From Patiria pectinifera (taxonomy: Eukaryota; Echinodermata; Asteroidea; Valvatida; Asterinidae), in NCBI GenBank assembly GCA_029964075.1, contig CM057138.1, positions 7,248,932 through 7,312,931 of the forward strand: a stretch of DNA of 64,000 nucleotides, in the 5' to 3' direction. The notes under the pieces are model-generated. The model was not told where the DNA came from. It saw only the letters and a program-made list of their open reading frames with translations, and searched no databases. Within the stretch, counting starts at the first letter, position 1. Each line of letters starts with the position of its first letter. This document shows positions 12,701 to 22,510 of this stretch, one piece after another. A program made the position numbers and the translations under genes.

Positions 12701-15700
12701 TGGGGTAGCAGGCTGGTGTATTATCTGACAGAGGTGAGTTGTGAGGTAACAGGCTGGTGTAGTATCTGACAGGGGTGAGTTGTGGGGTAACAGGCTGCTG
12801 CAGTATCTGACAGAGGTGAGTTATGGGGTAACAGGCTGGTGTAATATCTGGCAGAGGTGAGTTGTGGGGTAACAGGCTGGTGTAATATCTGACAGAGGTG
12901 AGTTTTGGGGAAACAGGCTGGTGTATTATCTGACAGAGGTGAGTTGTGGGGTAGCAGGCTGGTGTAATACCTGACAGGGGTGAGTTGTGAGGTAACAGGC
13001 TGGTGTAATATCTGACAGAGGTGAGTTGTGAGGTAATAAGCTGCTGTAGTATCTGACAGGGGTGAGTTGTGAGGTAACAGGCTGGTGTAGTATCTGACAG
13101 GGGTGAGTTGTGAGGTAACAGGCTGGTGTTGTATCTGACAGAGGTGAGTTGTGGGGTAACAGGCTGGTGTTGTATCTGACAGAGGTGAGTTGTGAGGTAA
13201 TAAGCTGCTGTAGTATCTGACAGGGGTGAGTTGTGAGGTAACAGGCTGGTGTAGTATCTGACAGGTGAGTTGCAAGGTGGCAGGCTGGTGAGTTGTGAGG
13301 TAACAGGCTGGTGTAGTATCTGACAGGGGTGAGTTGTGAGGTAATAAGCTGCTATAGTATCTGACAGGGGTGAGTTGTGAGGTAATAAGCTGCTGTAGTA
13401 TCTGACAGGGGTGAGTTGTGAGGTAACAGGCTGATGTAGTATCTGACAGGGGTGAGTTGTGAGGTAATAAGCTAGTGTAGTATCTGACAGGTGACTTGTG
13501 GGGTAGCAGGCTGGTGTAGTATCTGCCAGGTGAGTTGTGAGGTAATAGGCTGATGTAGTATCTGACTGGTGAGTTGTGAGGTAATTGGCTGGTGTAGTAT
13601 CTGCCAGGTGAGTTGTGAGGTAATTGGCTGGTGTAGTATCTGACAGGTGAGTTGTAAGTTAACAGGCTGGTGTAGTATATGACAAATGAGTTGTGGGGTA
13701 ACAGGCTGGTGTAGTATCTGACAGGTGAGTTGTGAGGTAACAAGCTTCTATAGTATCTGACAGGGGTGAGTTTGGATGTAAACAGGCCTATCAATTCAAT
13801 TTGAACATTTTTGTTTTGGTTAGTACACCACACACAAACAGACACATAACTTTAGGAATTGTGTCTTATTTTGGCAGAAGAGTACCAAACATACAAACAT
13901 GAATAAGCAAGAGCGTATGGTGCTGACAATGAACGGCACCCCAATAAGGCTACGACAGCAGACATCAACGACAGATCTGGCAGAGAATAAATATAGCCTA
14001 GAGGTGCAGCACATTCAGGCCAGGTATGTTGGGTTTTGGGCAAGTGTGTGGCTATTGTGGAAGGCATTGAGTGACGTTGAAAAAGGCAGTTGAGCAGGCA
14101 TGGGATGTTCTGTGGCATAATAATAGTGTATTTACTATTGAGATCAAAAAAGAGAATAATTTCCTTAAACTCAGTCAAGTTTATCCACTATCTTTAGCAT
14201 TTCCAATCAAAGTTCCATTGCCTATTCTGTACTTGTTGGTTTGATTGTACATTGCTTATTATAGCAGTCAGGTTGTCACTTGGGTATTTTCCTTGATCCT
14301 TGACATTTTTCTTTTGGGTGAAATTGGGAAATCCCTTCATAGTGTTTTTCATTTCGTGTTTTAACATGTTAAAGTCACGCTATAGCAGCCTCAGCTCAAA
14401 AAAAGTAATGGTCACTAAATGATGAACTGCATGTCTTGCATGGATGACATTCCTTCTAAAATCATGGTTGCTATGAATTTTCAAATTGGAAGGAATTGAG
14501 GAAAACTCCAGGAGAAAAGTAGAGCAGAGCAGAGAGATGGGAGTTTTTTTCAAGAAAAGTCAATTTTAAACTGTGGTGCAGAGTTTTCAATGACAATCCT
14601 GCCCTTTCAACTTTCAACAATAATCTTGATATGAAATTGACAGCTGCAACCCAATAGAGTGAAAAGCAATAAGCAGATTTACCCACAGATCTTAAGTTTG
14701 ATAGTTCAAGCCACAAGGACATTGCACCCCATTCTTTATCCAACTCAGAAAACGATAAATCATGTCATTGATCATGTGTTTTTTAACTAGTTTTAGCTTC
14801 AATCTTACTTCAGATTATTGGTGATATTGGGCCATGGCTTGGCTGCCTTGAGACACTTCAGCCCAGATCTGCTGACCATTCTGCTGAACCCAGTAAGCTA
14901 GCGTTTTGTTCATGTAATGTGATATAATCTGGGAACACACTTAAGGTGATCAAACACTAATTTGTGTAAAACTATTGAATCGTTCACAAATTACTTGATA
15001 GCTGTTGTTAAATCCTGTTATTTATTTATTTTTTAAATTATTATTTTCTTCATCGTATTTTGTCTTCATACATCCAGTTTTAATTTGATATATTTATGTT
15101 ATTGTTGTGATTTGAAAGTATAAAAATAAAGTCTTACTAAAATGCTCATCACTGATCAGTCCCCCCCCCTTGAAAAATGATACAAGAATAAAGGGAGGTG
15201 TTTGGCATCCTTTTGAAGCTGAGACTAACCTCTTTGTTGAACCTCCGTATGACATCGACGTCAGTAGTTCAAATAAATAAAATATTGGGAGAGGTTTCAA
15301 ATGAAGTCTGTAAAAGCAACACGAAGGCAAAATGTAATTCATTCAAAAACAAGCATTATGAATGAAACAAATGCTCAGTGCAGTATCTGAAGTTCTATTC
15401 AGTGATATACGTTGGGTTTATCGGAGTGTCACACCTCATCCTTGCCTTCTTGAGAAAAGACTTTCTCCCTGATATTGAATCATTACAGAAAACTGTATGT
15501 ATTAATAAATGTTGGGAGACCCTTGCATTCTAGCAACACTGTTTTTACTTATGTTTATAACAAAATAAAAGGTTAACCAGTAGTACATTTTGCCTTCATG
15601 TTACTTTTTTGGGACTTCACTTTAAACCTCTCCAAACATTTAATTCATTTGAACTATTGACGTAGATGTCATACAGAAGTTCTGCAAAATTATGCAAACA

Positions 15701-18122
15701 ACCCTCTGCATTCATGTGTTATCAGTGCTTGCCCTTTTACACACTTAACTTTCTTTAGTCATCTTTAAATATTTCTATGGGTTTTATTTGTTACTGTACA
15801 GAGTGTTGATATTTTGGAGTACCAGATGTTGCTAGGCCTTGGGTTTAGCACACCAACTCTAGAGACTGACATTGAACCATCATTTGGATTGCTTATATCC
15901 TGCATCAATATGTGTGTCCAACTACTGAGTAAGGTAATGACACTGAGATTGACTAGTAATCTTGAAGGCTCTTTGTACCTACAGAATACCATCGTAAACA
16001 ATGAAGAACATTTATACATTTCTAGAGGTGGTTCAAGTGACATCACTGGAGTAAATGAACAATGCATTAGATGACATAATGCATGTGCTTGTTGTCTCAC
16101 TGGACCGCAATGCCAGGCGGGTCCAAGCCATCACCCTGGGGCTGCACAGTCATATTTCCAGCCTTGGTCTCTGGCTGTGACTCGCTGGCCGATATATACC
16201 GGCCTCTGTCGTTGCAGGTTTTCAGTCATCCAATCTGACTTGCGGAAAACTTTTGCATGTATACACAGCCTCAGTTCTATGGATTGTCAGGTGATAAGAT
16301 TGGATGCCTTGTGATTGCTATGACCATGTACTTCCAGGTTTGTTTATGGTGCCAGTACACATCAACAGCATGTGGACAACTTTTAAATGAATACAACAAA
16401 TGCATATTCTGTCAGGCAACTGTCATAACTGATCACAACTCATTTTGTTGCGCATAATTATATTCTCTGTGCATAACTTTCCACTTTCCAGGATTGCCTG
16501 ATACCAATTACGTCATTGTTTTGTTTTGTTTTGTTTTTGTGGGGTTATTTATCAGTTGGATTGTAGCAAGACCAGCCTGTCACCTGATGAGACAGCACCC
16601 ACCATTCTGCCTGTTTCTGGGTCATCTATGCCTGCACAGCAAAGATACATGGACAGGTCAGTGGAAGTCAGTCATATTACACAGACAAAAGAATACAGCA
16701 AAAGTCCTAATTAACCCCAAGATATCATTCGCTTCTCTGAGCGGGGGTGCGGCCACTCAGTTTTCTCCTCGAATACAAGTTTTGAGATAACATTTTCTAT
16801 TAGACAGTTCCTGTAGCTGTAATTAACAACACATTTTACATACTATTCTGATGTTGAGAAAAATAATTATAACTGTATAAATGTGGATGAAATGTTGAAG
16901 AGGAAGTTAGAAAATGACATTTCTGAGGCAAGTGCTTATTGGCAAACAGTATGTTGAATTTCCTATAGTACTTATTATAATAAAACTTGTTGTTGCAGAC
17001 CCATGATAATGTTCATACTGGAGACCTCTGTTGAGCTGCTAATGGTGCAGGGGTTGCGGTGCCTTAAAGATCCTACACTACCAGTCCGAGATAGACAGAT
17101 AGTCAAACGGGAACTAGGCACAGAACTTGTGAGTTTCAGATGGAAGATTGCGAGTATCAGATGAACTGTTACTCAATCATGTTACTCAATTTTTCCAAGA
17201 AGTTATATTTCTATTTCATTTCATATTCAAAATAAAAAAAAAATCACATCAGAGTGTAACTAATGAACCTGCTTTGGTCTCTCCGCATATCTAAGAATTT
17301 AGAAAAAAATTAAATATCCCTGTTAAGATTTGCAGATCCCATGATGGGGTCAGTAGCAGTAAATAGAAAGTTTGGGGTGGTGGGTGATACATCTTCGGTT
17401 TTCTTTTTGTGAGCTCTGTGGGTTGGCTTTTTAGGGGGGGGAGGAGGATTAAGAGCTTAAGCTGACATAGGAAACAAGTACATGTTATTGACTAGTAACT
17501 GAAAATTGCACGTGATTTGCATACTCTATTCCCAGGTTTTCTCTCTGTTAATGGAAATGCCACAAAATTAATCTGTCCATTACTGATTATTTACCGATAA
17601 ACATTGATGAATACCTTTTAATACAGTGACCTATGGGGTTTTTCTTACCTCCATGCATGAACAAAAACTTGCGACACAAAACAGACAAAAATCACCATCA
17701 TTTCAGAAAAAGACTTGATTTTGTTCCTCATATACCAAACAAAATCTGACCTGAAAATAATGTTTCAGTCTTGACTCCAATGAATGAAATCTCATTTGTT
17801 TTGAATAACCACCCCTCCTCTTCCCTCAGCATTATTGTCCATACGTTTTGTTACTCGGTCGTTCCTGCTATAATCTTCATTGTTGTCATTTGCACTTCTA
17901 TTTCAGGCCACTTTCCTGCAGAGTCTGCAACGGTATTTCCGTCGAGGGGGTGGGCCCTCCTCCCCCAGCTCTGCCAGTCCTTCAACCTCCTCCACTAGCC
18001 TCCTACGCACCCCCTCAACATCCATCCTCTCCAAGTCCTCTAGCCACACCTTGTTCTCTCAGGCCCCAGAGCAGGCCTTCTTTCGAGTTGTGCAGCACTT
18101 TATGCAGCAGATTCTACGATAG
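693..18122 (+). CDS. NUP188: Nucleoporin NUP188, C-terminal part (10 terminal exons)
   Basis: NUP188 is a large alpha-helical scaffold nucleoporin of the inner ring of the nuclear pore complex, where it partners NUP93. Exons at 693-761, 1638-1748, 9112-9255, 11247-11462, 13878-14023, 14814-14892, 15802-15933, 16556-16656, 16999-17128 and 17907-18122 join in frame to 447 codons plus stop. All borders are AG/GT. Recognisable NUP188 signatures are the segment around [14 protein letters not shown], then [21 protein letters not shown]...EPSFGLL, and the terminal SLQRYFRRG followed by a Ser/Pro-rich linker and a last amphipathic helix. Vertebrate NUP188 is about 1750 residues, so roughly the last quarter is here and the start lies upstream of the window. 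Total intron length is about 16 kb, mostly TE and minisatellite DNA. No frame break is seen in the coding parts. Confidence 0.93.
1638..1748 (+). CDS. NUP188: NUP188 exon
   Basis: 37 codons, phase 0/0, acceptor ACCTAACAG and donor GTAGGA. It encodes a helix-forming stretch containing [20 protein letters not shown]. The following 7.4-kb intron is filled by a nested transposon stack. Confidence 0.8.
1749..2389. other. NUP188 intron, no gene
   Basis: AT-rich intronic DNA with a (GTTT)n microsatellite at about 2221-2256. It leads into the transposon stack that begins near 2390. Nothing coding is supported. Confidence 0.6.
3330..4818 (+). pseudogene. LINE reverse transcriptase, 5'-truncated (CR1/L2-like)
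   Basis: Broken RT and post-RT region of a non-LTR retrotransposon. RT motifs visible are [13 protein letters not shown] (about 3390-3428), the catalytic YADDS (3485-3499), then [11 protein letters not shown] and CLGVIIDD. The frame shifts near 3440-3465 between the SILGPLL and YADD segments, and again at a stop near 3786. The third segment (3794-4276) carries the [10 protein letters not shown] and KRAARIIL motifs typical of the post-RT thumb. The 3' UTR ends in (AATA)n at 4797-4818, a LINE-type tail. It is inserted into one of the 290-bp units of the older composite element. Confidence 0.85.
4834..6751. mobile_element. Non-autonomous DNA transposon, 1.9 kb, copy 1
   Basis: Terminal inverted repeats GGGCAATTCCAC (4834-4845) and GTGGAATTGCCC (6740-6751) are flanked by a perfect 4-bp target duplication AACA (4830-4833 and 6752-6755). 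A nearly collinear copy lies at 23639-25614. The 15-bp word CGGTAACGGAAGGAC recurs near both ends in direct and inverted form. No transposase ORF is present. Short ORFs shared by both copies, such as the one at 5654-5854 on the minus strand, look like by-products of the shared DNA. The 4-bp duplication would fit Sola, Chapaev or Academ-like families; the superfamily is unresolved. Confidence 0.8.
7213..7768. mobile_element. 556-bp insertion with 16-bp direct repeats
   Basis: The 16-mer TCCCCAGCGATGATGA occurs at 7197-7212 and again at 7769-7784, bracketing this segment. A duplication that long is typical of LINE-driven (target-primed) insertion. The insert has no clear tail. It has long G and C tracts at 7480-7530 and an ORF at 7239-7541 that resembles no family known to me. 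Confidence 0.45.
8721..9111. other. NUP188 intron, no gene
   Basis: Unremarkable AT-rich intron sequence between the composite element and the next NUP188 exon. Confidence 0.6.
9112..9255 (+). CDS. NUP188: NUP188 exon
   Basis: 48 codons, phase 0/0, acceptor TGTGTACAG and donor GTCAGT. The residues [13 protein letters not shown] and [15 protein letters not shown] closely match the conserved C-terminal region of animal NUP188. This is the best single diagnostic exon. Confidence 0.92.
9256..11039. other. NUP188 intron, no gene
   Basis: Contains a short direct duplication of ACATCTTTTGCACGTGC at about 9702-9740, and G-rich and A-rich tracts. No coding region or family is recognised. Confidence 0.55.
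11040..11115 (-). repeat. tRNA-derived SINE head or tRNA pseudogene
   Basis: Read on the minus strand, the segment has an A-box-like TAGCTCAGTTGGTAGAG and a B-box-like GGTTTAAATCC about 35 bases apart, i.e. the polymerase III promoter layout of a tRNA. The body does not fold as a clean tRNA and lies inside a NUP188 intron, so a SINE head or tRNA pseudogene is preferred to a functional tRNA. Confidence 0.5.
11247..11462 (+). CDS. NUP188: NUP188 exon with donor repeated downstream
   Basis: 72 codons, phase 0/0, acceptor TTTGTACAG. It begins [18 protein letters not shown] and ends LLQYLTE at donor GTGAGT (11463). The last bases of this exon and its donor have been amplified as a 41-bp tandem array that fills the start of the next intron. 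Without splicing, the frame stops within 36 bases. Confidence 0.92.
11463..13785. repeat. 41-bp minisatellite duplicating a NUP188 splice donor
   Basis: About 55 tandem copies of a 41-bp unit running CTGACAGAGGTGAGTTGTGG through GGTAACAGGCTGGTGTA. The unit begins inside the last codons of the upstream NUP188 exon (CAGTATCTGACAGAG) and includes its donor GTGAGT, so each copy restores an exon-end/donor junction. Variants (AGGG for AGAG, AACA/AGCA, AATA/GATA) run in blocks, pointing to higher-order duplications. The last third is more degenerate and includes units shortened to CAGGTGAGT. The long minus-strand ORF over it (12721-13845) is a by-product of the repeat. Confidence 0.9.
13878..14023 (+). 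CDS. NUP188: NUP188 exon
   Basis: 146 nt ending in phase 2 (GCC AG|GTATGT), acceptor TTTTGGCAG. It encodes a polar, low-conservation linker ([19 protein letters not shown]) of the kind found at this point in NUP188, leading into the conserved AALRHF helix of the next exon. Confidence 0.82.
14814..14892 (+). CDS. NUP188: NUP188 exon
   Basis: 79 nt. One base completes the split Arg codon, followed by 26 codons. The residues [17 protein letters not shown] are a highly conserved NUP188 motif. Acceptor TTACTTCAG, donor GTAAGC. Confidence 0.9.
15802..15933 (+). CDS. NUP188: NUP188 exon
   Basis: 44 codons, phase 0/0, acceptor TTACTGTACAG, donor GTAATG. It encodes [18 protein letters not shown], matching the family's conserved FTTPTF..E.APSFG block. 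Confidence 0.92.
16556..16656 (+). CDS. NUP188: NUP188 exon
   Basis: 101 nt ending in phase 2 (GAC AG|GTCAGT), acceptor GTTATTTATCAG. It encodes a Ser/Pro-rich loop ([18 protein letters not shown]), expected to be poorly conserved. It is supported by frame continuity on both sides. Confidence 0.78.
16999..17128 (+). CDS. NUP188: NUP188 exon
   Basis: 130 nt. The first base completes Arg, then 43 codons end at donor GTGAGT. The residues [20 protein letters not shown] and [15 protein letters not shown] match the family's penultimate helices. Confidence 0.9.
17907..18122 (+). CDS. NUP188: NUP188 terminal exon
   Basis: 71 codons plus TAG, acceptor CTATTTCAG. It encodes [16 protein letters not shown], a Ser/Thr/Pro-rich linker, and the final helix [14 protein letters not shown], reproducing the family's C-terminus. 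The AATAAA at 18739-18744 is a possible polyadenylation signal about 600 bp downstream. Confidence 0.93.
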   Translation, partial: ATFLQSLQRYFRRGGGPSSPSSASPSTSSTSLLRTPSTSILSKSSSHTLFSQAPEQAFFRVVQHFMQQILR

Positions 18123-18998
18123 GGACCACTTTCAATAGGGTTTCGGTTGATTTTTTTGGGGGGGGGGGATTTTTGGTCAAGATAACTGGTTCAAACCAAG
18201 ATGGCAGAATGTGATTTTGTGAAGCTGATGGGCAGATTCTTTACACTTATTTCTCTTTGTTCTTTCCATTATTTCTTGCTTGTTTATCTGTTTCTTATGT
18301 AAAATATGCACTAACGTGTATTTGTTATTATTCAAAAAAAAACAAATACCTTTTCAAGCATAAAAAGGCATGTATGTCTATAGATGATTATGGGGAACGA
18401 TTTCTGTTGTGCACCTGCATGCTCTGTGTATTCAAGGTATGTGAACATTGCGGTTATTGGAGCATTTGTTGACAGCACAGCTGACAGCTTCATATGGAGT
18501 GGCCATTCAAACTTGCTATTCTAATTTGCTATTCTAATACAGGTTCAATTGATTATTAAAACAGAATAATAACTCAAGAGAGAAAACCCTTATTTAGCTG
18601 GAAAAAACTCCAGCGACTTTGAATTCCTAAATAGTGGGGTTTCCTTGGGCATATAAAAAGCTGAGCAAGTTTTCCAACCTGATCCTTACTGGGGAGGTGC
18701 AGCGTACAAAATCTTTCTTGTTTTGCAATTCTCATCTTAATAAAACATCCTTTCTTCTACACACCAGCAGAATATCGAATTAAATGTCAAAACAAATTTA
18801 ATATATCAACCACATATTTAGAAACAGTGATGAAATAGAGATTGTTTTGTTTGATGAGAGTTTGGAGGTAGAGAATGTCAACGCCACATAATATAAACCT
18901 AGGCTGAAGCAGCTGATGTAAACACTTTAGAACAAGTGTGTTGCTACATGAACATGTACTTCAAACTAAGAATTGTGGGTTTGCTTTCCAGTTATAAA
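18123..18998. other. NUP188 3' UTR and downstream DNA
   Basis: Follows the NUP188 stop. There is a poly-G run near 18160 and an AATAAA at 18739-18744 that could be the polyadenylation signal. No other gene is seen. Confidence 0.45.
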
Positions 18999-19663
18999 CA
19001 GTGTTGTAGGACTCGGACTCGGACTCGAGTCCGGACTCGAGTCCTTTTTTCAAGGACTCGGACTTGGACTCGAGTCCTTTGCTCAAGGACTCGGACTCGG
19101 ACTCGGACTCGGACCCCAAGGACTCGAGGACTCGGCTTCGAGTCCGGCTCGAGTCCGGCAAAATCGGGTCTTTTTTAGGTGTTATATTTCAATTATTTTA
19201 TGTCTTTCACCTTGATTTGGTTTTGCTGTGGAACCGAATTCCGCAGTTCTGCCGCTCGCAAAAATAACTTGCCGATTGATCAATGATCAATTGATTCATT
19301 CCAACCTAACCTAGCCAATTGCCCACCAAATAAATCGATTCATCAGTTATTCAGTTGCTTGCCGATGTGTTGGACTTTTTGTTCAATATTACTAACATGC
19401 ATTGCATAGTGCATACAGCCAAAACCATTACCCCTTCTCTATCACCTGACATTTGATAGTGACATTTTGAAAACGTTAATATAGTGTTGGTGAACCGCGA
19501 CTTGAATTTGATACATAATTTGACTCGAGTCCTTTTTTCAAGGACTCGGACTCGGACTCGGACTCGGACATCAAAAATTGACAAGGACTCGGACTCGGAC
19601 TCGAGTCCTTTGCTCAAGGACTCGGACTCAGATGAGGATGAGGAGGACTCGACTACAACACTG
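18999..19663. mobile_element. Non-autonomous hAT element with GGACTC arrays
   Basis: Terminal inverted repeats CAGTGTTGTAG (18999-19009) and CTACAACACTG (19653-19663) are flanked by a perfect 8-bp target duplication GTTATAAA (18991-18998 and 19664-19671). The CAG-type ends and 8-bp duplication mark a hAT element. Next to each end is an array of the hexamer GGACTC and its complement meeting at CTCGAG palindromes (about 19009-19160 and 19523-19655). No transposase is encoded. ORFs over the arrays are repeat by-products. Confidence 0.85.
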
Positions 19664-19671
19664 GTTATAAA

Positions 19672-19980
19672 TGACCAAAAAGTCTAGGTTGAAATAATGA
19701 CAATTCTACATTGGGAATTGTCTTAAAAAAAAAGGAATAAAAATGAACTTCATTTCTGTATGGTTAAAACGAGCACACCACTGTCATGAATAAATAAGTG
19801 TATGTAGAATTTAAAATTACTAAATTGTATTGAAGTTCGAGTGTTTTGTGTGTCCTTGTTATGTCCCATCTTGTGTATCCCATGAAAACCTTTGAGGAAG
19901 GTCTATGCATATATACATTATCTTCACAAATCACTTCAATACATAATTGAGGATATTTTTGCCGGTCCACATCCCGGGAC
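19672..19980. other. Intergenic, no gene
   Basis: AT-rich DNA between the hAT element and the integrase fragment. Nothing recognised. Confidence 0.5.
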
Positions 19981-20280
19981 TCATGAGGAGGTGGGATCTC
20001 GCAGGACGCTTCCCTCCCATTTCGCACACTGCTCTGATGGCATCTCATGTGTTCCATTGCTTCATTACAAAGACTAGGCCAATAGAACCTGTTCTTGACA
20101 AGTTTCAGGACCTTCCCATATCCAAACTGCTCCATGTTTCTGTGGAGACTCTTGAAATCCTCCTCTCTCTGCTGTTGGGGAAGCACTACCAGTTACTGCG
20201 CTTTCAGTTTTCCTGCCACCCTTCCTATACATAAGGAGGAGTCCTCTCACCTTGAGGTGACGCCTAGCAGCTTCTGAGTT
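19981..20280 (-). pseudogene. Gypsy-type integrase zinc-binding fragment
   Basis: On the minus strand, a segment of the 19764-20186 ORF reads VLKLVKNRFYWPSLCNEAM followed by a His/Cys pattern. This resembles the H2C2 zinc-binding region that precedes the integrase core of Ty3/Gypsy elements (RFYWP is typical). The Cys pair is altered and no catalytic core follows, so it is a short relic. Confidence 0.5.
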
Positions 20281-21220
20281 TTGTGACCCGGCATTGTAAC
20301 ATTTTATTGTGTGGAAATGGCAACATTGAAATAAATGTTTCTACTATTAATAACTGTCTCTTTGGACAGCTGCCACCTGGTAATCCTCACGGGGCTTTCC
20401 GACTTTAGCCCCATAAATGTGGCCAATTTACTGGACTACCTCCGTAAACATAGGCCACACTTCCACCATGTACAAAAACATGCTGAACTTTGTCAAATTT
20501 TGATTTTCACATTTAGGCTTAGTTTGTAGGGTTTTTTGCTTGAGAAACATACTCACCCTCGTTATACTAAATCAGAAAGTGCTGCCTTTTCCGGATGTCT
20601 AATTTTTATGAAATTTCATGTTGAAATTTTGATGTGCAAACGTGTGTAAACGAATCGTACAAAAACAAACGCAAATGTAACGCTCTGGCACCAGACTATA
20701 CCTCATTTGCATACGCGTTCAAAAATCTTGCACAATCCAATCGACCTATCGCGGTAGATTTGCATTAGAATTGTGTCAACGCAGCTTGTGTAATATTGTC
20801 CAGTTACATGATATACAAATGGTGCGGAATGCGTAGAATCTGAGACAAACAAAACTTGGAGTACAAAAACTCCATTGGGTTGTCTAAGGGGCGTGGCTAA
20901 CTCGCAAACTGCGATAGGTCAATAGTACCACGGTGAGAGAGCAGGTAGTATCCAATCAGATCGTGAATTCATCAGCCCTTCCCAGCGTCCTGTTTGCAGG
21001 GTGGCCGGTGGGACGAGCGCGCGAAGCCGAACCATAATTTACACCAATTCCAACCTCGTCCCCAGGGTGTCGAACAGTACGCGCCCATCACTACCTGCTC
21101 TTACTTTTGGAAACGAGGTTGGAAATAAAGTGAGCAAACGAGGTTGGAAATAAAGTAAGCACTGGGGACGAGGTTGCACCTAATCCAGTCAAATCCGGAT
21201 CCCCAGCATGCCCGCTTAGC
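20281..21220. repeat. Dispersed repeat DNA, no gene
   Basis: The part around 20950-21020 (TATCCAATCAG..CGTGAATTCATCAG) recurs at about 38465-38530. An inverted pair CAACCTCGTCCCCAG (about 21050) and CTGGGGACGAGGTTG (about 21161) brackets a tandem duplication of GAGGTTGGAAATAAAGT. It looks like overlapping fold-back repeats. No coding is supported. Confidence 0.45.
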
Positions 21221-21221
21221 G

Positions 21222-21733
21222 TTAGGGTGACCGTTTTAGCCGATTTTCGGCTAACTTTGACAGAATTTTTGTTGAATAAAAAGAACGAGTTTGACAGAAA
21301 ATTTGACAGAATGGATTTTTTGGCAGATTTTTGGCAGAATTCTGCAAAAAAAACTATTTACCAGAAAAACAGCAAAGTTGAACAAAAAAATGTACATTTG
21401 TTTACAAAAAAGCTTCAATCCTTTCAAACAAACCCTTGCATAATGGGACAGGTTGGCTGCTAGGTGCTGAGGTTCACTGGGAAACGGACATCGTCATTAA
21501 TTGTGGATCCGCGTTTTGCCCGAAATTTACCAATAATTTCACAACATCTTTATGTGACTAGCTTGTTTATGTAATTTGAATCTTAATTAGGCAGTACTAC
21601 AAATCTGCATGTGATTTTAAGTGTTTATAATGTATTTCGAGTAATTCTGGGGAATTTGGCAGATTTTTGATAAATCTGACAGATATTTGATGTGCATTTA
21701 GCAGAATTTGGCTCTGACCTTACGGTCACCTTG
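21222..21733. mobile_element. MITE-like element, TIR GGGTGACCGT
   Basis: Starts GGGTGACCGT near 21225 and ends with the complementary ACGGTCACC at about 21722-21730. Its right 290 bp recur at 51404-51690 in the same orientation, including TTTGCCCGAAATTTACCAAT and GGGGAATTTGGCAGATTTTT. No transposase is seen. The target duplication is not clear. Confidence 0.5.
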
Positions 21734-22107
21734 CCTAGCGTACTGTTCGACGCAAAAGCAGCAGGTAAAGGTAAACCCCTTCTCATCTTTTGTCGTAAAG
21801 TTATGGTATAATTTCGACAATTATGGCCACATATGTAGCTCCACCATGGCACTAGCACTAGACGTGTGTTCGCGGTATTCGCGGCCGAACCAGTGGGGCT
21901 AGGCCACATGTTAATTATGTAATCGTCCAGGCATGCCATTGCCCTAGCCCAGGTTGGACGAAGTCTTCATTGCAATACGACTAACCGTAACGTAGGGAGG
22001 AAAGGGAGTCCACCAGGGCTAGCCATTGCCCATGTTGCCAGGCAGCCATGGCAGCTATAAAAATGACGCACTTATGACGTAATGTCATGAATGTCGGGGT
22101 GTCGGTC

Positions 22108-22510
22108 ACTTCGCCCATTGTCCACTTCGCCCACAACCAATTCGCCCACAACCACTTCACCCAATTGCCACTTCGCCCATTTACTACCCACTGACCACTT
22201 TCAACTTTGTCACGGGCGTCGGGGGGGTGGGGGGCAAGGGGGGTGCTTCCTGAAAAACAAAAGAAAAAGAGAAAAAATGAAAAACAGATGCGAAGCCATA
22301 TTTCTGTTAATTTAATGGGGGGGGGGCGAATGTTCCCATGCCCACAATCAGAAAATGGTAAATTGAGAATATGTTGAAAAAGTTGAGAAATTTTGGGGAA
22401 AAATTTGTTTTACCCCCCTGGAAAAAATCCTGGCGACGCCCATGCACTTCGCCCATTTGCCACTAATTCGCCCATTTACCACTTCACCCATTTACTACTT
22501 CGCCTACCCC
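22108..22510. repeat. CACTTCGCCCATT tandem repeat split by an insertion
   Basis: Units of about 13-14 bp (CACTTCGCCCATT and variants with CACAACCA or TTGC) occur at about 22108-22190 and resume at 22444-22506. The intervening 22214-22441 segment has its own inverted ends. Confidence 0.65.
22214..22441. mobile_element. Short MITE-like insertion, TIR GGGCGTCG
   Basis: GGGCGTCG (22214-22221) and CGACGCCC (22434-22441) are inverted ends of a 228-bp segment with poly-G tracts that interrupts the CTTCGCCCA tandem array. The target duplication is not certain. Confidence 0.45.

Noticed and set aside
12721..13845. Minus-strand ORF of 374 codons over the 41-bp array
   Set aside because: It follows the tandem repeat exactly and changes register with unit variants; no protein family resembles it.
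18936..19687. Arg/Thr- and Asp/Ser-rich ORFs on both strands
   Set aside because: Generated by GGACTC arrays at the ends of a hAT element.
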